64,000 nt of DNA from positions 3,800,574 through 3,864,573 of the forward strand of contig CM044958.1 of NCBI GenBank assembly GCA_024516035.1, read 5' to 3'. The position numbers were made by a program, and so were the translations under genes. Every line of letters starts with the position of its first letter. Position 1 is the stretch's first letter. This document shows positions 1 to 11,425 of the stretch, piece after piece. The notes under the pieces are model-generated. The model was not told the origin of the DNA. It was given only the letters and a program-made list of their open reading frames with translations, and did no database searches. This DNA comes from Bactericera cockerelli (lineage: Eukaryota > Arthropoda > Insecta > Hemiptera > Triozidae).

Positions 1-430
1 CATTAAGGAAATAAGAATCAGAAGTAAACATGATTAGAAAAGTGAGATGAAGAAAAATGGCTTGAAATGGAGATAAAAAATCCAGGGACAGGAATAATTT
101 GTGTAACCAACTGTTCAAAATGTTTAAATGAAAAAGGAGACATGACACATCATTTTCCTTCTAACTTATGGAGCTAACAGCTAGACATCATTAGAACTTG
201 GTGTAGCATACATCTTGTTCAAAAACAATAACAAAAACATTAGAATATATACTCGAACCTGGATATTAAAGAATTTTTCTAGGTCAATTTTAACATCTTT
301 AAGGGAAATATCCTTTTATAAGAGAAATCTGGATACTCGTATGAGAATAGAAAACGGTCAAGGGACCGTTCTTTCTCTTAAAGCCAGCTTCGACTGTAGT
401 TAAATTTAGATTAGGTTAAAGTTAAAGTTA
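1..430. other. No recognisable feature
   Basis: AT-rich DNA. A 62-codon open frame near 215-403 has no recognisable domain and ordinary chance composition. Confidence 0.5.
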
Positions 431-570
431 TCATATTTGTGTTAATCACTTTCTGATATCACAACAACTCTAACTCACTTTACTAAATCTACGCTGAAAC
501 CGGGACTTGAACCACCGACCTCCAGGTTACAAGCCGCCGCCTTATCGATCAAGCTAATGAGGTCGGTTAA
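431..570 (-). mobile_element. SINE, local family A (tRNA-like head)
   Basis: On the minus strand a tRNA-like head (GATCGATAAGGCGGCGG, then GGTTCAAGTCCCGG as B box) is followed by a short body with TAGTAAAGTGAGTT and a tail resembling TGATTAACACAAA. The same unit recurs at 5595, 31243, 43505, 57090, 62460 and 63265, which marks it as a dispersed Pol III-type element and not a tRNA gene. Confidence 0.8.
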
Positions 571-654
571 TTTAGTTAAGGTTCTGTCAAAGTAGCCATT
601 CAAGAAAACGGTTTTTACCATCCATCCATTTTTTTTTTTTTTGTGGTATTTAAA

Positions 655-861
655 GATGAGTGTTTCACAGTCGTTTTTATTTCGTAGCCATGAAACAGGA
701 GCCACTGTAGACGCTTGTGGTCTGTGTTGTAGCCTGCCCATCCCGTAGTATGCCTCCCCTCTGATGGGCGAGAAGTAACATGTGCAGGAAACTTCTCACA
801 AGGATTTGAACCTGTTCGGTAACCTTTTTGCCCTAACGCTCTACCTAGAGAGCTGGTGTGT
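655..861 (-). mobile_element. SINE, local family G
   Basis: Read on the minus strand: a tRNA-like head at 800-861 (GGTAGAGCGTTAGGG, GGTTCAAATCC), then a body with CTCGCCCATCAGA and GATGGGC that can pair, and a 3' tail ending in CTGTGAAACACTCATC. The tail is about 90% the same by eye as at 33540-33660 and recurs in part at 52490-52585. The head differs from that of the 33540 copy. Confidence 0.75.
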
Positions 862-2750
862 TTAACTTGCTATTGACGCTGACTTTAGTCTCTGCATGTT
901 CAACAGATTTTGTAAATTTGGAAAAAGATAGTTTGCAAAAGAAACTCATTATTATAATAGCCCATTAAAACAACCTCCTTTAGCAATAGACTTGTCGTCT
1001 CTTTTCAGATGAAGATCGAACACTCTCTTTAAATCAAACTAAATAAACAATAAACTATCCCAACTTAATAAACGGCAAACTTCTGGATGTGTAACTACAT
1101 AGTCAAAATATTTTTACAAGCGGATAAGACAAAAATACTTCCGATTCTAATGTTAGAAATTTCTCAAAAGTAACAGGAGCCGCTCCCCCAAATAAAGCTA
1201 GATAAAAAGATAAACCTTATCTAGCAACAGTAAAAGTTGCAATTATTTGCTACAGAGAGGATGTGTTCACTAGATTGTAAATCGTTAACCCATAGACTTG
1301 CCGTAAATTGTAAATTTATAGACTTCCGTTTCAATATGTTCCATATTAAATTCCATTTGGAACTTCGAGAGTGAAACGGGTGCCCTAATATTGAAAATGG
1401 TCTGTCTGCCTCACGACCGTTTCTAGGTCAAAGATACCGAGGAACACGTTACTAAATAAAAAATTAGGATATTGAGATTTATGGCGTGTTTTTTTCTTGT
1501 TTATTTTTTTGAAAAAAGCTGGGTTAAAGAGGATAGATACTTTTCATGTGAGATAATTTGTCAATGTATGTTTTACGAGAGTTAGCTCGATACAAGGTGT
1601 CAAGAATGTTTGGTGAGCGTTTTGTCTGTATCAAAATAATGAATTTTGTTTTTTGTGATCGCTCAGCAATTGCCAATTCTTAGCAGTCTTCTTGAATATA
1701 ACAATGCCCGATAAACGGCTGTCTATTGACGGGTTTAGCCTTATTAAATTTCAAATAAATAAACAGATTAATTGAAACATGAGTACAAATAAGAATTTAC
1801 ATAGGTAATAACTAATAATATAATATAGGCAATGTTCGAATTATCGTTTAAGACTTTCAGTAAGATTAAAGTTCGACCGTGTTGTAGTCCAACTAGTAAC
1901 AATTCCATTTTGTCCACTCTGATCTTCTTATCATGTCCTCCAAATAATAATTTGAATTGATATCTTTTTGAATAATTTTATTCTTTTTGTTCTTTTCAAT
2001 GTCTGTTTAGGGAATTAAAGACATAATTTGAATACTTTCTTAAAAAGATAATGCATCACTGCAGGGATACACTGCAGTTGTTCAAACTGGACATTATGTG
2101 AATAGTAAAAAACAAAGTCAGCCGAGTTGGTTCGACTAGATAGTAATGATCAGGCCGTTTATGATACCGGATGACAACATAGCTGCGTGCTCCCCCCATC
2201 TATTGGACTGGAAATGTCTTTAACCTATAAACCTTTTTTTAAGATTTATTTATCGTACGGCTTTATTACACATCTCAAAGTGAGAAGACATATGTAATAA
2301 ACTTGATCAAGAAATCTGTTGGCAGTGGTTGTCTGGTCGCCAAAATTGTCAGTACTCTAGCCGCATGTCAATGCGTTGCCCAGCCAGGGTGAACCACGAG
2401 GAGACGTACTAACATTTCCCCCATAACATTTTTATGAAGAAACTGTGAGTGATATAATCACCGACTCGGTAATTCCCATGAATAAATGACAGGTCCTGAG
2501 AGAAATACACAAGGATCTTTTTAAACTAGGTAAGCTGAATTGCAGTGTCTGTATTCTCATCGTCAAACTTTGGAAACAGTGTGTGGTTGACATTCCCCAC
2601 CCTATTATTTAAGTATAGTGTGTGCAGTGTCTGGTGTAACGTTATTTACTTCCCTTTTATTTATGAGCCGTCGTTTATTTTTCACACTTCAAACCTCTTC
2701 TGACTTCTCCGCTGGAAAATGTCGACACATCGACTTTAGTCACTTTAGCT
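862..2750. other. Unannotated AT-rich stretch
   Basis: No long open frame, inverted repeat or copy of another family in the window was found by eye. The 81-codon frame at 2618-2863 runs into the purine-rich tract and is not convincing. Confidence 0.4.
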
Positions 2751-2754
2751 TTCG

Positions 2755-2960
2755 ACAGAAGAAGGAAGGGGAGATATTAAAGAAGGAGGAGAGAGTGAAG
2801 CGAGGGAGACTTGAAGAGAGGTGGAAAAAGAGGACGAGACAGAGGAACAACAAAACAGGATGAAAAGGACGTGGCGAGTAAAAGAAAGAAATAGAGCAAA
2901 TAAATAAACGAAGAAAAAAAAAGTAGCGAAGGAAAAGAAATTTTAAATAACGATACTCAA
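2755..2960 (+). repeat. Purine-rich (GA) tract
   Basis: Nearly continuous A/G on the plus strand. It is one of few purine tracts on this strand; most low-complexity tracts in the window are pyrimidine on plus. Confidence 0.7.
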
Positions 2961-3424
2961 TCCGAAATCAGTGTTTTGAGTGCCAAAAACAGCAAAAAAT
3001 CAGTAAGTTGAGTTTCAGTAATTTTGACAACGATTGTGATTAAGCCAAATATTATGTGATTAACCCAAATATTTACATTTTACAAGTTTTTAAAAAACAG
3101 ACGAGTCACTGGACAGACTGTTGAGGTATCATCATTCATCATCCTAACCCTAGTGCCTGCACTAATGGCATTATCCTCGACACCCAATTAAAATTATCCA
3201 TTCTTATGGAAAGCTTTACTCGGCTTTTCATGAATGAACACTAGAACGGGTACTTCATCTTTGTACCTGCAGCTTTCCACATTTCTGTGAGGATTCTGAA
3301 AAGATCTGAGCCTTTCGTTGAAATAATTGATGGCAATGCAAATGTTAATAATAATATCGCATTATTTAATTATTTATAGCTGTCCGGTAATAGCTTATAA
3401 TTATTTATAGCTGTCCGATTAGGA

Positions 3425-3585
3425 CTAATGAGTCCTATCCTATTTGTCCATCAGTATGCCCAAGACGTATTATTATGTGCTCAAAATTCCAAATTGGAGG
3501 ATAACTTGTCATGTCCGGACAGGGTTTTGAACTCGTCACGTTGGGATTACCTGACAAACGCTTTGACCGCTCTTGTGATCCTTGC
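3425..3585 (-). mobile_element. SINE, local family B (old copy)
   Basis: Minus-strand reading gives a decayed tRNA-like head (GGTCAAAGCG, GAGTTCAAAACCC), then GGACATGACAAGTTATCCTC, a central ACATAATAATACGTCTTGGG and a tail like ACTGATGGACAAAT. It aligns with the copies at 29325 and 32893. Confidence 0.7.
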
Positions 3586-4858
3586 AAAATGAGGTTTTGA
3601 ATGTACGTATCCTTAATGCGTTATTTAGTACGTATCCTAAAAGACGCAAATTACGTCTATCCTTAATGTGTATGTCCATTGATGAACGCCTAGAAAATAT
3701 GCCTTATACCTACCTACCAGTAAGTAGAGAATTAGATTTATAATCAAGAGATATATATTTTAAAAAAAATTAAATGCTTTCAAGTTGAAAAAGTCAATCA
3801 TCCTCTACGTAGCATTATCTACAGGGTCACCACACCCATAATATGTATTATTTACAATATCAACAGGAGAAACAGTAGCCATAACAAGGAAAGCTATAAC
3901 ACCAGAACCAATTACTAAACCAACAATGACGATAACATAATAGCAACATAACCAATAACTAGAAAAATAATTGCAAGATAAATTACAAACATTGTATATC
4001 ACAACAAATGCAGCCACAATAACAAAAGCAAAAACTACTGAAACAAAACTCAATGAACAATAAAACGAACACATTTAAGAGTCCACTGGTAATGATGGGG
4101 CGGTAAAAAAGCAAGTGAAAACTCTCTTGTTACTTAATGAATTAATTACTGAAAGTACACAAAGTGCCATAAATTTCCTGTGCACATAAGCTACACAGGT
4201 TATTGAACAGTGGAAAAATCTTGCCCTTTCCTTCCTCATCTGAAGCGACCTCGTCTTCTCCATCTTTCCAGGAGCAATACATGAAAAATCTTGCCCTCCT
4301 TCCCCTCATCTGAAGGGTATAGAGAATTATGAAAAATGTTCTCTCTCTGTCCTGGCTATCGGAGGAGAAATAATCGCCGTAACATTATGAACAATAACCA
4401 CAATGCCGGTCCACTGGTCTATGCATGTACCTATGCATGGTCTGGAAGAGTTGCAGGATTTGGACAAGCTTCGGTAGGAGTTACAGGGATTGTTTCGGGT
4501 GCATGGGAGTCTCAGCATCCTCTGGTACAGGGTAATAGCGATTCCGTGTCCGTGAGCTTAGAAAGGTATCTATTTCACATTGTATGAACGCTCAGAGCCA
4601 ATGCATAGGCTTTTTCATTCGAAGTGATTCTTGATGTCTTGGTATGACAGGATCAAAGAGTTTTGAATTGAAATACTTACTTAAAAGATGGATCTCTACC
4701 GAAAAATTCTGACAATTCGCTTTCTACATGTCAAAATTAGAGAGAAGATTATTTTCGGTCTCAATATTTTCCTGGCTGTTAGATAAACTGGTCTGTATAG
4801 TTGGTCCTTACGACACATATTTCCACACAGTATCTTCTGGACAATCCTTGTGAATCAT
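3586..4858. other. No clear gene; local duplication at 4207-4315
   Basis: Plus-strand 3830-4075 is A- and CAA-rich, so the open minus frame there (89 codons of V, F, Y, C) is compositional. A block of about 40 bp containing AAATCTTGCCCT and CCTCATCTGAAG occurs at 4210-4249 and again at 4285-4318, a diverged tandem duplication. The open frame at 4336-4587 has no recognisable domain. Confidence 0.4.
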
Positions 4859-5165
4859 AAGATAAGATAAGATAAAGAGCTAGTTATTTGTGTTATTATG
4901 TCACAATTCTTAGTGGGTAGCATCGACATTACGAGAACTAATGCTAATGCATTATATCTCCGACCAACCATCATATTCCAATATCTATCTCGTAATGCCG
5001 CCACTGGTCGTTGCCCACTCTACAACTACCCCAATTGTCCTCACGAGGCTAGGGTAGGCCCCGACATTCAAAGTACAGAGCCGAAAAAATTCCGACCCCG
5101 CCGGGATTCGAACCCGGGTCACCTGAAGTGCAAGCCGAGCATGCTACCGCTAGGCCAAGTGACTA
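4859..5165 (-). mobile_element. SINE, local family C (diverged)
   Basis: Reading minus: tRNA-like head at about 5100-5165 with GGTTCGAATCCCGG, a body with CTCTGTACTTTG, CCTCGTGAGGACAA and CCAGTGGCGGCATTACGAG, and a tail through AGCTACCCACTAAGAATTGTGACATAATAACAC. Full-length relatives are at 40859 and 48018. A short GATAA repeat lies at the 3' end (4859-4875). Confidence 0.75.
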
Positions 5166-5594
5166 CTATCCTTGTGAATCACCCTGTATAGTTGCAAGCA
5201 TGTTCACATGTCACTACCAGACTATGCATGCATTACCCCATCCGAGAATTTTCATTTAGAGCCAGATGTTGCCAATAATATTATGGGACAAAAAAATAAT
5301 GAAGGTTTCGCAATATTGCCCAGACTAATTGAAAAGCTAATGGTATCATCGCCCACCGAACACCCTTGTTGGTCCAAAAATTCTGAGTCTGCCCTTTACA
5401 TTGTTCATTATTTTAATGAGTTTAACAATCTTTATAACTTTATAGGTTATAGATACAGCTATTACATATTATTATAATGAAATTGGGATATGTTTAAAAG
5501 CAGGTGCCGATCCCTCATGCTAGATAAAAAAAAAATGTAGCTACATTTAAATAGCAATTAATTGCTACAGAAAGGTACATTGCATATAGAATAT
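5166..5594. other. No recognised gene
   Basis: An 89-codon open frame at 5208-5477 has mixed composition but no motif I recognise, no splice context and no second copy in the window. I do not call it a gene. Confidence 0.35.
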
Positions 5595-5735
5595 ATTCTC
5601 TAAACCGACTACATCAGTAGCGCGATCGATAAGGCAGCGGACTGATAACCTGGAGGTCGGTAGACAGATAAAAATAGTCTAAGGCAATTTTGAGTAGTTG
5701 TGACATCAGGAATGTGACTAACACAAAATGACATA
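5595..5735 (+). mobile_element. SINE, local family A (diverged)
   Basis: Head AGTAGCGCGATCGATAAGGC, then CTGATAACCTGGAGGTCGGT, with the B box replaced by unrelated bases, then the family body GAGTAGTTGTGACATCAGGAATGTGACTAACACAAA-like tail. The missing B box makes this a dead copy. Confidence 0.65.
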
Positions 5736-6219
5736 ATTACATGGTACAAAAAATTTATAATCATATACTTTTTTGCCTTTGATGACTTTGGCCAAACACT
5801 ATTGAATCAAAGTACAAGCTATTGGCATTCATCTTCATAGCAATATTGAAAGGAACATGTAGTTCGATGTCAGCTAACCCGAAATTGGTGATATTCAATC
5901 TTTAATTGTAAATCTCCCCATTCCTCTGAAAGAAATCGTTCCGAAAAACATCAACCAGACTAAAATCACTGTAAGCAAAAATAAGTGACTCATTTGCTGG
6001 TCTGTGGAGCTTTTGGGCCCTGCTAGATTATTATAACCATCATAAGAGGATCATTTTTGTTTGGTCGCAGTAGCGGCGACAATGGGATACCTACCAAAGT
6101 CTTAAAGAAAAGGTGCAACCGTTTTTTGTTTTTTTTTTCTTTAATTATTAATTTCTATTTTTCAAATTTCAAATCAACACTTCGAACTATCCGACCCTAG
6201 GGAATCATCGACGCAAATA

Positions 6220-6257
6220 CACTGAGCGTCAAAATTAGAGGAACGCTAAAATGATCT
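6220..6257 (+). repeat. Left terminal inverted repeat of the Tc1 element
   Basis: The 38 bases match 7782-7819 on the opposite strand without mismatch. After that the two ends diverge. Confidence 0.95.
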
Positions 6258-6540
6258 CTAATTTTAAGGACTGTCTTCCTTTTGGGAACCTCTTCTTGAT
6301 CAATAATATTGACAAATATGATTGATTATCGCTTATGAGGAGAAAGATACACAATTATCAAGCTCGTAGAGAGTAAACAATAGTTTACTATAGCTAACTC
6401 GAAAATGTACACTTTTGAGTAACTTCATGTGTTGGGGTCATTTATCGAAAATTCATGATTCCGTTACCTTGGGTCAAAGTGATTACGTTTCTCTATTTTA
6501 ATGAGTTGTTAAGATGTTTAATTATCGTTTTTCATTAACA

Positions 6541-7615
6541 ATGAATGATCTTAGTGGAGTGGAAGTGTCAAGAGCAGTGGCATTGACTGGCGGGGGCTAG
6601 AGTTTTGCCAGAGTGGGAAATTCTCTCGGTGTCTCAAAATCCGTGGTTCTTCGTGTGGTGAAACGTTACAGGGAGACTGGTCAGTTGAAAAGAAGAGGCG
6701 GGCAAGGTCGAAAACGCTCCACAACAGCACGCGACCACCGCTTCATGGACCTCACGGCCCTGAGAAATCGGTTCCAAAGCACAACAGGGGTGCGTGCGGA
6801 GGTCCAACGCACCCGGGGTGTTAGGGTTTCCACTGCTACTGTGTCAATAAGACTCCACGAGCACACTATAAGGTGTCATCGAGCCAAGCGAACCCCACTT
6901 CTCAGTTTTCAGCACAAAGTGAAGAGGCGCGCATATGTCCAGAACTACAGAAGGTGGTCAGTCCGTCAGTGGAGCAAAATATTGTTTACAGATGAGTGTA
7001 GGTTGGCTCTTAAGTCTGATGACAAGAGGGTCAGAGCCCTGAGAAAGCCTAATGAGAGGTACGCGCAGTGTACCATGGTAGGAACGGAGCAACATGGTGG
7101 CGGCTCAATCATGGTATGGGGGGCATTACTCTAGGGGGCCGTAACACACTGTATATCATAGAGGGGGCGCCCTGACCTCTCAACGATACGTGTCGGAGAT
7201 TTTGCAAGATTTTGTGCTCCCGTTCATGTCATTCATTGGAGATGGCTTGACCCTCACGCATGACAACGCTCGACCACATACGGCAGCTTTAGTATCCCGT
7301 TTCCTTGAGGAGGCTGGATTAGAAGTTCTGGACCATACACCTCGCTCACCAGACATGAATCTCATTGAGCGTGTATTGGACTATCTCAATAAAATGATTC
7401 GAGCAAGAACAAACCAACCGAATACTCTGGCGGAGCTCAAAAGGGCCGTGGTCGAGGAATGGGACCGGATGAGCCAAGCTTATGTTGATAAGCTTATGCC
7501 AAGTATGCCAAGGAGATTAACGGCCCTACATAATGCTGCGGGGGGCAATATGAGTCATTTAAGTAGCAAAAGTGTAAGGAAAATTGAATATTTCCAAAAA
7601 TCAGCATTTTTTTAA
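6541..7615 (+). pseudogene. Tc1 transposase (DD34E), inactivated
   Basis: The natural start is the ATG at 6541. Paired helix-turn-helix segments occupy the first ~110 residues (LGVSKSVVLRVVKRYRETG; GRKRSTTARDHRFM). Catalytic motifs follow: LFTDECRL (first Asp), HDNARPH (second Asp) and SPDMNLIERVLD (Glu), with 34 residues between the second Asp and the Glu, as in Tc1. Three lesions break the frame: a TAG at 6598-6600 where relatives have Trp, a shift near the G6 run 7118-7123, and another near the G5 run 7163-7167. The transposase family normally cuts at the inverted repeats and inserts at TA. Both indels fall in G runs, so they may be real decay or base-calling error; the TAG is a plain substitution. 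Confidence 0.92.
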
Positions 7616-7781
7616 TCTTCCATTTTAGGCAGTTTTTTGAGATTGTTCTAAATGTACCAATAAATGAATCCTCTCTTATTATGTTTATGAATTTTTTGTC
7701 TTGTTCCTTGTTAGCATTTATGTTTCTAGTTAACCTGAAAAGAAAATAGGTTCCTAAGTAAATCTGCCTCGAAAATATTCA

Positions 7782-7819
7782 AGATCATTTTAGCGTTCCT
7801 CTAATTTTGACGCTCAGTG
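7782..7819 (-). repeat. Right terminal inverted repeat of the Tc1 element
   Basis: Perfect reverse complement of 6220-6257. The TA at 7820-7821 completes the target duplication. Confidence 0.95.
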
Positions 7820-7821
7820 TA

Positions 7822-8555
7822 ATATTCAAGTGAGCGTTAATTTCGTTTGTTTGAAATCTCGAAAACAGAATTGATGGTGCGCTGAACTGCACAAATTTCT
7901 TATTTTCATTAGTAATTATTATTTAATCGTCATAGATATTATTTGTTTGCTAATGATCTCGACTCAAATTAAATTCACAAATCAATTCGATTTTGAATTT
8001 GTTAATTGAATGATACCCTGAATTGGAAAAACACGGTCCCATCATTGCTAAATTTTCCTCTTTGTTTATTTTAATGAGCGCTTTCAGTGCAGATTACTTT
8101 TAATTTTGTTTTAAAAATGAACAAGGTCAGATTTAATGCCACAGTACTTGGAAGTGATTTAATTCAACGGAGCTCATCTTGTTTTGTCTACAAAATAGGT
8201 CTATTTTTCAAGGAAATATCGATTTTTACAGAAAAGTGATATCGTTATGAACACAATGAAAAGGTTTTTCAGGATAACTGATGATGCTGTAAATTGTTTT
8301 ATTTTGGAGTTGGAGGAAGAAGGTGAAAGAGTGTTTCCAATGAAGTGTTTGTGCTGGTAGAAGTGGATTTAATATGATAATGAAGTGAATGAAGATAAAG
8401 GAAGAGGTCAAAGAAGATTCTTGGTAAAAAAGTTTCAACACATTTTTTCCACGTATCATTCTGCATGAACTGCATGAATTTTCCTGCATAAACTGTATGA
8501 ATAATAATAACAGCTATTGAAAGTACATTTTTCATCTTCTTCTTTTCCTCTTAAT
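7822..8555. other. No recognisable feature
   Basis: AT-rich. Minus-strand open frames at 8226-8535 overlap one another in different frames and lack any domain. Confidence 0.45.
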
Positions 8556-8559
8556 ATTT

Positions 8560-9060
8560 ATCCTTCTTCTAATCTTCTCCCAACACCACCTTCCTCTATA
8601 TTTTCCATTGCCCTTCGTCTTCCTACTCCTCCTTTTCCTCTTTCTCCTGTTCTTCTTTGACCCCTTCCTTTTTCTTCATCCACTTCATTGTCCTATCAAA
8701 TCCTCTTCTACCAACACAAACTCTTCATGGGAAACACTTCTTCTTCTCTTCCTCCTCCTATACTGCCATTACCTCTCCTTTTTATTCTTCGCGTCTACCT
8801 TTTTCTCCTTCTCTACCACTTCCTTTTACTCCTATTACATCTTATTTTCTTCCACTTTTTTCCTTTATTTTTGTTTCTTCTTTATTATCCTATTTTCTAT
8901 CTCCTTCTGATTCTCCATATTACTCCCTCGCCTCTCAGTTCAGTCCAAAGCTTCCTCCTCCTACACTACTCGTATCTTTACTTGTCCATTTCCTCCTCCA
9001 CTCTTCCATCTGTCTTCTCTTTCTCTGCCTGTCTCCTGCCTCCCATTTCGAAGCTTCAGG
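8560..9060 (+). repeat. CT-rich (polypyrimidine) tract
   Basis: About 500 bp of interrupted CT/CTT on the plus strand. It is open in several frames at once (Leu, Ser, Phe, Pro), which is compositional and not coding. Confidence 0.85.
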
Positions 9061-10265
9061 CAAAACGAGCAAACAGCGCCGAGCGACAGTATTACAGCAC
9101 ATCACGAGGTTTGAATATTCATGGGGCTACATCATCGCTCCGCTGTCGCTTGGAATCCGGAATTAGGCATACGTACATACGTAGAGCTTTTCCAAGTGTA
9201 AAATATACACACACAAGCGTTATACTTTACTATACAGTATACACACAATGTATAAAAGCCCTATAATTCCCTAAATACATAACTATGTATAAAAAGAGTA
9301 CATAAAAAAAGGTTCTATAGAGTTTTTCACAGTACACATACAGATATACAAGCACACATAGATACAATATTATATACCTTCTGCATTGAATATTATGTCA
9401 GGCTAATACCAGGGTAGCCGGCAAGGAGATTTCATTAAGCCCTTTTTTCCTGTAAAAAAAATAATTTTTAAAAGCTCATTTGTTCCACACAAAAAACTGA
9501 GTACACAATGATTTACATTTTTATAAAAGCATAAAAATGTTACGTTTTCAAGCGAATTAAATCGTTGACTTTTTTTCGTTGTTTGTCATTTTTTACAGGT
9601 CAGAATTAGTCGCTATTTGGGTCACAAGATATGACTTTTTTGTGTGAATTTTTCAAATGCTAATTAGGAAGCTATATTATGGCTGTGATGGCTTCATTCG
9701 GGGTATCCCTTTGTGAAATTCCTGTCGAAATCACAAGGGCACCTATTCAAATACTTGATCATCTTTTTTGTCCTGGAACAATTTTAAATATTGGGAAAGA
9801 TTTTGTCATTGGATCTGGGTATCCAGTGTCCACAACCCACTCACCACCAGGAACGGGGTATTCTTGACCTAGTCCGTGTGGCACTTGGCTAAGAATAAGA
9901 CCATGGGTTGTTCGCCACCATGCCGTAAAAAGAAAATCTCTCAGGAGCTGTTGAAAAGCTTAAAAAAAAATTATTTATAAAACTCTCCAGAGCTGCTGAA
10001 AAGCGATTCGAATAGCTACTCAAACAATGCCTTAATCCACAAGAGGCCGGGCAAAATCCACTTTCCAGTAATCAAGCACCAAAAAGAAGCCTCGTTCGGA
10101 AGAAACCACTTCAGAGTATCAGTATGAGAAGCTAATGGAGAAGAAGAGGCAGAAGATGCCAACAACCTCAACTAGGTATACTCTAGTAGAGATAGTTCAG
10201 AGGTAGCATTCGAAACCCCAACTGCTTCTCAAAGCTTTATAACGCCCTGAATTCATTGAAAGTGG
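9061..10265. other. No clear gene
   Basis: ATACAC-rich stretch at 9165-9380, then AT-rich DNA. A 62-codon frame at 9679-9867 has no known motif. The block 9990-10265 lies directly upstream of a LINE 3' fragment in the same orientation and may be more of that element, too decayed to read. Confidence 0.35.
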
Positions 10266-10620
10266 TGGGAGTAATACTGAAGAAGTTCCCAAGTGAGTCC
10301 CGGCCACAGGCAGGCAAAAATGTTCGTAACTTATTCGCCCTAAAGAGCAAACAAATGCTCTGTCTGAGCAAAGAGGAGTCCTTACTCGTTCTTTAACTGC
10401 AACCTTAACTACCGTCTAAACAAATGGACATCACTCAAGACCAAAATGCAGTCTAAAAGGCCTCAGAGACAGCAAAACACATTCTCTGTGAATGTGTTGT
10501 GCCTCACACGCTCGACTGAAACATTTCTCAAGGCTAATTCTAACACCTAAAGAAGTTACCGAAATCAGTTCTAAAAAATCTTAAGCTAATAGATTTCATC
10601 TCTTTTTGAGTTACAGGGGC
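10266..10620 (+). pseudogene. LINE 3' fragment, local family R (copy 1)
   Basis: About 85-90% the same by eye as 27298-27650, which encodes a LINE C-terminus with a C-x2-C-x7-H-x4-C zinc finger. Here the frame is broken: TAAAAGGCC replaces the first finger segment and other indels are present. Homology stops at GTTACAGGGGC and resumes at 11338 (GGCATGTCACAAAAG) because of an insertion. Confidence 0.8.
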
Positions 10621-10710
10621 GGCTACATGTAAGTTCCCCCGGTTTTTTGAAAGGTTCGTATTTCCGGTTGTAAATTCCCCCGGTAAAATATTTGATTACC
10701 TGAGGGTTTC

Positions 10711-10938
10711 ATGTTAAATTCCCCGATTCTGTACGTACAGGTAACTAGTGAACGTGGAAAAAATCTTTTACTTTTTAATAAGCATAAGTTTTATAAAAAT
10801 AGTGAGCTTCGTTCAGGCGAGACCAAGAGGCGGTGTATCGTAAAAGGTTGTTCGTCATTTATTAAAACGGTTGGTACAGACACTGTTACAGACAAGAAGA
10901 AGGAACATTGTCATGAACCTACTCTCGAAATACTTTAA
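10711..10938 (+). pseudogene. FLYWCH-type zinc finger ORF
   Basis: 75 codons. The middle reads GKNLLLFNKHKFYKN, then RRCIVKGC and EHCHEP. This matches the FLYWCH pattern (Leu-Leu-x-Phe/Tyr, paired Cys, terminal His-x-His); the usual Trp before the first Cys is Arg here. FLYWCH modules bind DNA or protein and occur in insect Mod(mdg4)-type proteins and in MULE/Phantom elements. A second frame at 10871-11167 (98 codons, basic, no known motif) overlaps its end, so a single frameshift may have divided a longer protein. Confidence 0.6.
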
Positions 10939-11100
10939 CTCCTCGCATCCAAACATTGTCGTGTTCATGGATCCGGTAATAAATATTCAAAAACTTTCCT
11001 ATATTCAAATGAATAGCCTCCAAAGTAATGGTAAACCAAGAAGATTTGCTAGGACAGCTAGACAAAAGTATATTGCTTCCAAAGTTGAGTCTTACAAATC

Positions 11101-11272
11101 AGGTGTAATCAGCAATTTTGATTGTCTAAACAGTGTATCTTGGTACCATAGAAGGGAGAAAAAATAGGTAGGTACTTGAACAATGATTTAATCAGCAATT
11201 TTAATTTCCTAAACAGTGTATCTTGTTACTATAGAAGAGAAAAAAAATAGGTAGGTACTTGAACAATGATTA
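11101..11272 (+). repeat. Tandem duplication inside the FLYWCH insertion
   Basis: A block of roughly 85 bp containing AATCAGCAATTTT, AACAGTGTATCTTG and TAGGTAGGTACTTGAAC appears twice back to back with about 10% difference by eye. Confidence 0.8.
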
Positions 11273-11337
11273 TAAATATAATGTAATAAACTTGATTACA
11301 AATATTCAATAAACTGACATTTTTGTTATTTTCTGTA

Positions 11338-11425
11338 GGCATGTCACAAAAGATCTATTTAACGTCGCAGTGACAAAGAGCCGACAGCCCTGCATAAGTA
11401 GGTATAAACTTATATCAATACCAAT
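11338..11425 (+). mobile_element. LINE 3' fragment, family R copy 1, terminal part
   Basis: Resumes the homology broken at 10620: CATGTCACAAAAGATCTATTT, CGTCGCAGTGACAAAG and AGCCGACAGCCCT match 27653-27710, ending in a short TACCAAT-like tail. Confidence 0.8.

Larger units (their letters stand above)
6220..7819 (+). mobile_element. Tc1-like DNA transposon, complete ends
   Basis: A 1600-bp element that starts CACTGAGCGTC and ends in its reverse complement, flanked by TA at 6218-6219 and 7820-7821, the standard Tc1/mariner target duplication. The single transposase frame between the ends carries a nonsense codon and two frameshifts, so this copy cannot move itself. The ends look intact and could still be mobilised in trans. 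Confidence 0.95.
10621..11337 (+). mobile_element. 717-bp insertion with a FLYWCH-like finger
   Basis: The boundaries come from the uninterrupted relative at 27640-27670. GGC flanks both sides (10618-10620, 11338-11340), a possible 3-bp target duplication. The 5' end holds three near-repeats of the type GTAAATTCCCCCGG (10628-10725). A GTAAGT lies 9 bases in (10629) and TTTTCTGTAG closes the right end, so the insert has an intron-like appearance. No inverted repeats were seen. FLYWCH fingers occur in MULE/Phantom-type transposons, which is the likeliest class, but not proven. Confidence 0.6.

Noticed and set aside
3805..4074. Small membrane protein on minus (89 codons, hydrophobic)
   Set aside because: Complement of a CAA/ACA-rich stretch; several reading frames are similar and there is no conserved motif.
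8608..9266. Long overlapping open frames in CT-rich DNA (also 14007-15041, 33894-34463, 44187-44739, 51125-51797)
   Set aside because: Open in two or three frames at once with Leu, Ser, Phe and Pro only; a property of pyrimidine tracts, not coding.
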